From an uncultured Clostridia bacterium (GTDB taxonomy: Bacteria > Bacillota > Clostridia > Oscillospirales > Acutalibacteraceae), in assembly GCA_937888485.1 (NCBI GenBank), contig CALAQQ010000127.1:1-17421 (forward strand): DNA of 17,421 bases, given 5' to 3'. The translations under genes were made by a program, and so were the position numbers. Under the pieces are notes generated by a model. The model did not search any database and was not told where the DNA came from. It worked only from the letters and a program-made list of their open reading frames with translations. Below, piece after piece: positions 14,466-17,421 of the stretch (position 1 is the stretch's first letter; every line of letters begins with the position of its first letter).

Positions 14466-14500
14466 TCCTTATCTGCGCTGTACCTACAAGCAGATAAGGA
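14466..14500 (+). promoter_or_regulatory. Perfect 11-bp leader hairpin covering the ribosome site
   Basis: TCCTTATCTGC (14466-14476) and GCAGATAAGGA (14490-14500) are exact inverted repeats with a 13-nt loop, about 10 nt into the predicted transcript. The 3' arm ends in AAGGA, the best Shine-Dalgarno candidate for the Crp/Fnr gene. It may mask translation, or be a downstream DNA operator. Confidence 0.65.
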
Positions 14501-14513
14501 TAGGATGGATTGT

Positions 14514-15173
14514 ATGGAATTTCAAAACTATTTCCCCATTTGGAATAAATTAAATGCTGTTCACCAAGAACAGATCCTCGGCACGCTGATCACCCGCGCG
14601 GTTAAAAAAGGAACGGTGATCCACAACGGCGGTAACGACTGCACGGGGCTTTTGCTGGTAAAGTCCGGTCAGCTTCGCGCCTATATTCTTTCCGATGAAG
14701 GACGGGAAATCACTATTTACCGTCTGTTTGATCGGGATATGTGTCTGTTTTCCGCATCCTGCATGATGCGCTCCATTCAGTTTGACATCACCATTGAGGC
14801 GGAAAAGGACACCGACCTTTGGATCATTCCCGTAGAGGTATATCAAAGCATTATGGCAGAGTCCGCACCGGTGGCGAATTACACAAACGAGCTGATGGCC
14901 ACAAGATTTTCCGACGTTATGTGGCTGATTGAACAGATCATGTGGAAGAGTCTTGATAAGCGCGTTGCCGCCTTCCTCCTGGAAGAATCCGCAATCGAGA
15001 ACAGCGACACGCTGAAAATTACACACGAAGCTATTGCCAACCATCTTGGTTCTCACCGTGAGGTCATCACCCGAATGCTCAAATTCTTTCAGAACGAAGG
15101 AATGGTCAAGCTCTCCCGTGGCACGATCGAACTTACAGACAAAACCAAGTTGGAAGAACTAATCGAAGAGTAA
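14514..15173 (+). CDS. Crp/Fnr-family transcription regulator
   Basis: This 219-residue protein has an N-terminal cyclic-nucleotide-binding-type beta barrel (about 15-115, including GLLLVKSGQLRAYILSDEGREITIYRL), a long dimer helix, and a C-terminal HTH (LKITHEAIANHLGSHREVITRMLKFFQNEGMVKL). No N-terminal Fnr-type cysteine cluster is present. The DMCLFSASCMM segment with two cysteines, typical of one anaerobe branch of the family, could serve redox sensing; that is inference. The ATG at 14442 is ruled out because it lies inside the promoter; 14514 (AGGA 8 nt upstream) and 14505 both remain possible. It is divergent from dfx-ftn and convergent with copA, so those are its probable targets. Confidence 0.9.
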   Translation: MEFQNYFPIWNKLNAVHQEQILGTLITRAVKKGTVIHNGGNDCTGLLLVKSGQLRAYILSDEGREITIYRLFDRDMCLFSASCMMRSIQFDITIEAEKDTDLWIIPVEVYQSIMAESAPVANYTNELMATRFSDVMWLIEQIMWKSLDKRVAAFLLEESAIENSDTLKITHEAIANHLGSHREVITRMLKFFQNEGMVKLSRGTIELTDKTKLEELIEE

Positions 15174-15176
15174 ACG

Positions 15177-15216
15177 ATGTCCGCCGATGCAAAGCGCACG
15201 GCGGACATTCTTCTTC
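15177..15216. terminator. Bidirectional terminator between crp-like gene and copA
   Basis: ATGTCCGCCG (15177-15186) pairs perfectly with CGGCGGACAT (15199-15208). TTCTTCTTCT follows on the plus strand. It fills the 43-bp gap between two convergent stop codons. Confidence 0.8.
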
Positions 15217-15426
15217 TCAGATAATTTCAGTAAGCTGATACCCTGCATCTTCAATGACAGTCTTGAATACTTCGTCAGTTACATTCTGATTCAGCTTCAC
15301 CGTTGCGGCCTTTTCATCCAGACTTACAGTTACTTCTGCAACGCCGGGAACGGCTGCCAGGGCCTTCTGAACGTGCATCACACAGTGGTTGCACATCATA
15401 CCTTCAATTTTCAAAAGCTTCTCCAT
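15217..15426 (-). CDS. Possible free CopZ-like chaperone from an internal start in copA
   Basis: Within the copA frame an ATG at 15426 is preceded by AAGGAG (15435-15440) with an 8-nt gap, an excellent ribosome site in the middle of a coding region. It would yield exactly 69 residues, one complete HMA domain with the copper site GMMCNHC and a normal ferredoxin-like ending, the size of free CopZ chaperones. So the 3' end of copA may give both a fused domain and a separate chaperone. It could also be a relic of a copZ gene that became fused to copA. Confidence 0.45.
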   Translation of the reverse strand: MEKLLKIEGMMCNHCVMHVQKALAAVPGVAEVTVSLDEKAATVKLNQNVTDEVFKTVIEDAGYQLTEII

Positions 15427-17421
15427 TGGAATCTCTCCTTCCGTTTCTGTTTGCGCCGATACTGTTTCAGCGGCGCTGTTGTTTTTATTGGTGATATGCT
15501 TCGGCTTGAACCACCTCAGCCGCAGGGCGTTGGTTACCACGAATACGGAGCTGAAGCTCATGGCAAAAGCGCCGATCATGGGATTCAGCTTCAGGGCAAA
15601 GGGCAGGAAGAACAGACCCGCTGCCACTGGAATACCGATGATGTTGTAAATAAACGCCCAGAACAGATTTTGCTTGATATTACGGATGGTTGCCTTACTC
15701 AGCTGGATAGCGGTAACCACGTCCAGTAGATCGCTTTTCATCAGAACGATGTCTGCTGATTCCATGGCAATGTCTGTGCCTGCACCGATGGCAATGCCTA
15801 CATCCGCTCTTGCCAGAGCCGGGGCATCGTTGATACCGTCACCCACCATGGCAACTTTTTTGCCTTCGCCCTGAAGACGGCGGATCTCCTGCTCCTTATC
15901 CTGGGGGAAGACTTCTGCTACCACCCAGTCAACACCCACCTGACGGCGGATGGCTTCGGCTGTTCTTAAGTTGTCTCCGGTGAGCATAACCACTTCAATT
16001 CCCATACCGGAAAGCTCCGCAATTGCCTGTGCACTGGTAGGCTTCACCACATCTGCTACAGCGATCATACCCAGCAGCTTACTGTTTTTAGCGAAGTATA
16101 GCGGTGTCTTTCCGTCGGATGCCAATTCCTCTGCCTGTGTCATAAGCGGATCGCCGGGGATGTTATGGGCTTCCATCAGACGGCGGTTACCGGCAAGAAC
16201 AAGCTCGCCATGAATCACACCGGTGATTCCCTGACCGGGTATTTGGTTGAAATCGCTGACAGACAGAGCAGTATAGCCGGTTTTCTCCGCTTCCGTTACG
16301 ATGGCATCTGCCAATGGATGCTCCGACAGCTTTTCAAGAGATGCCGCAATCTGTAAAAGTTCTTTTTCGGAAGTTCCTTCGCGGCAAAGAATATCCGTAA
16401 CAGCAGGCTTGCCCTCGGTGATGGTTCCTGTCTTATCCAGTACCACCGTGTCAATGCTGTGGGCAGTTTCCAGTGCTTCCGCGGATTTGATCAGAATACC
16501 GTTGGCTGCACCCTTACCGGTTCCCACCATGATCGCAGTAGGCGTTGCCAACCCCAGGGCGCAGGGACAGGAAATGACCAAAACGGAAATGCCGATGGAG
16601 AGGGCAAATTCCAAGCCATATCCTGCGATCAGCCAAACGATAGTGGCAATCACCGCAATTGCGATGACGATGGGAACAAACACACCGCTGACCTTATCCG
16701 CCAGCTTTGCGATGGGGGCTTTGGAGCTGGTGGCTTCATCCACCAAGCGGATAATCTGTGCCAGAGTGGTGTCCTCTCCCACCTTGGTGGCCTGCATCTT
16801 GAGAAAGCCGGACTTATTGAGGGTGGCGCCAATCACCTTATCTCCGGCATGCTTTTCTACCGGGATACTTTCGCCGGTCAGGGCGGACTCGTCCACAGAG
16901 GAATTACCCTCCACCACGTCACCATCCACTGGGATGGACTCGCCGGCTTTCACGATGAGGATATCTCCAAGCTGAACATCCTCTACAGGGATCTGATGCT
17001 CCTGTCCGTCCCGTTCCACGGTAGCAACCTTGGGAGCCAGATTCATCAGCTTGGTAATGGCATCAGAGGTTTTTCCCTTTGCCCGGGCTTCCAGTGTCTT
17101 ACCCAAAGTGATCAGGGTCAGGATCATGCCTGCGGATTCAAAGTACAGATCCATCATAAAGGTATGGACCGTATCCATATCCCCGTGGCCCATGCCGATG
17201 CCGATTTTGTAAATGGCGTAAATACCATAAACAGTAGCGGCACCCGAACCGATGGCGATCAAGGAATCCATATTTGGTGCACCCTTAAAAAGGGAGCGGA
17301 AACCTACCTTAAAGTATTTGCTGTTGATAGCAAGCACCGGAAGCAGCAGGAGAAACTGGGTAAAGGCAAAGACAAGCGCGTTTTCCATACCTAACAGGAA
17401 GCTCGGAAGAGGCCAGTTCAT
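15217..17421 (-). CDS. copA: Copper-translocating P1B-type ATPase (5' end outside window)
   Basis: Within the window 734 codons of a Cu(I) efflux ATPase are seen. The in-frame ATG at the very edge is internal, since the N-terminal membrane pair and any N-terminal metal domain must lie beyond. In window numbering: actuator TGES (182-185), membrane copper site CPC (285-287), phosphorylation motif D329-KTGT, nucleotide-domain SEHPLADA, hinge GDGINDAPAL, and last helices with YN and MSFSSVFVVTNALRL, which mark the copper (P1B-1) subgroup. A Ser/Thr/Glu-rich linker leads to a C-terminal HMA domain with GMMCNHC. The family pumps Cu(I) out of the cytoplasm using ATP. A terminator shared with the crp-like gene follows. 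Confidence 0.95.
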   Translation of the reverse strand: MNWPLPSFLLGMENALVFAFTQFLLLLPVLAINSKYFKVGFRSLFKGAPNMDSLIAIGSGAATVYGIYAIYKIGIGMGHGDMDTVHTFMMDLYFESAGMILTLITLGKTLEARAKGKTSDAITKLMNLAPKVATVERDGQEHQIPVEDVQLGDILIVKAGESIPVDGDVVEGNSSVDESALTGESIPVEKHAGDKVIGATLNKSGFLKMQATKVGEDTTLAQIIRLVDEATSSKAPIAKLADKVSGVFVPIVIAIAVIATIVWLIAGYGLEFALSIGISVLVISCPCALGLATPTAIMVGTGKGAANGILIKSAEALETAHSIDTVVLDKTGTITEGKPAVTDILCREGTSEKELLQIAASLEKLSEHPLADAIVTEAEKTGYTALSVSDFNQIPGQGITGVIHGELVLAGNRRLMEAHNIPGDPLMTQAEELASDGKTPLYFAKNSKLLGMIAVADVVKPTSAQAIAELSGMGIEVVMLTGDNLRTAEAIRRQVGVDWVVAEVFPQDKEQEIRRLQGEGKKVAMVGDGINDAPALARADVGIAIGAGTDIAMESADIVLMKSDLLDVVTAIQLSKATIRNIKQNLFWAFIYNIIGIPVAAGLFFLPFALKLNPMIGAFAMSFSSVFVVTNALRLRWFKPKHITNKNNSAAETVSAQTETEGEIPMEKLLKIEGMMCNHCVMHVQKALAAVPGVAEVTVSLDEKAATVKLNQNVTDEVFKTVIEDAGYQLTEII

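Noticed and set aside
14442..14513. Upstream ATG at 14442 as the start of the Crp/Fnr gene
   Set aside because: It lies in the promoter spacer just before the TATAAT, so it would not be in the mRNA, and the added residues are the leader hairpin.
16301..17394. Long plus-strand ORFs (224 and 311 codons) opposite copA
   Set aside because: They are antisense shadows caused by the G+C-rich codon pattern of copA; no motif or ribosome site supports them.

Overview
The window looks like chromosomal DNA of an anaerobic, low-to-mid-GC Firmicute of the class Clostridia, probably a gut Oscillospiraceae/Lachnospiraceae-type organism. The grounds are strong GGAGG ribosome binding sites, TTGACA/TATAAT promoters, paired BlaI/M56 regulators, an IS200 element, a secreted glycosidase, and a desulfoferrodoxin-ferritin-Crp-CopA cluster typical of obligate anaerobes. 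No database search was possible, so all names rest on motifs and architecture read from the sequence.

Layout. (1) Bases 1-6960 hold two paralogous BlaI/BlaR1-like sensor-repressor pairs transcribed away from a shared 250-bp control region. Each has its own TTGACA promoter and its own pair of inverted-repeat operators, and the two operator sequences differ. Neither M56 sensor reads like a penicillin-binding sensor and no beta-lactamase gene is in view. (2) Bases about 6970-7900 have no long gene. They hold a compact, highly structured RNA candidate (about 6981-7217), a tiny ORF whose start codon sits in a hairpin loop, two broken minus-strand gene ends and two strong hairpin terminators. (3) Bases 7904-10228 encode a secreted GH42-like glycosidase, followed by a terminator and a complete IS200-type element (about 10325-11100). 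Its tnpA ribosome binding site can be masked by an upstream complementary segment. (4) Bases 11180-13113 (minus) form a two-gene operon: a GH99/WbsX-like protein translationally coupled to an alpha/beta-hydrolase esterase. (5) Bases 13459-13578 are a scar: ABC-transporter ATPase fragments fused to the 3' end of a ferritin gene. (6) From about 13558 to the right edge the DNA is visibly richer in G+C and carries ferritin and desulfoferrodoxin (minus), a divergent Crp/Fnr regulator (plus), and a copper P1B-ATPase (minus, N-terminus outside the window) with a C-terminal metal-binding domain that has its own internal ribosome binding site.

How the parts work together. The left block is probably an envelope-stress or small-molecule sensing module with autoregulated repressors. 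The middle is carbohydrate-degrading accessory material disturbed by insertion and deletion. The right block is a metal and oxygen-stress module: superoxide reduction, iron storage, copper efflux and a Crp/Fnr regulator. The sharp junction near 13558, where ferritin is cut just after its last ferroxidase-centre residue and continues antisense into ABC-gene remains, is either a real rearrangement boundary or an assembly join.
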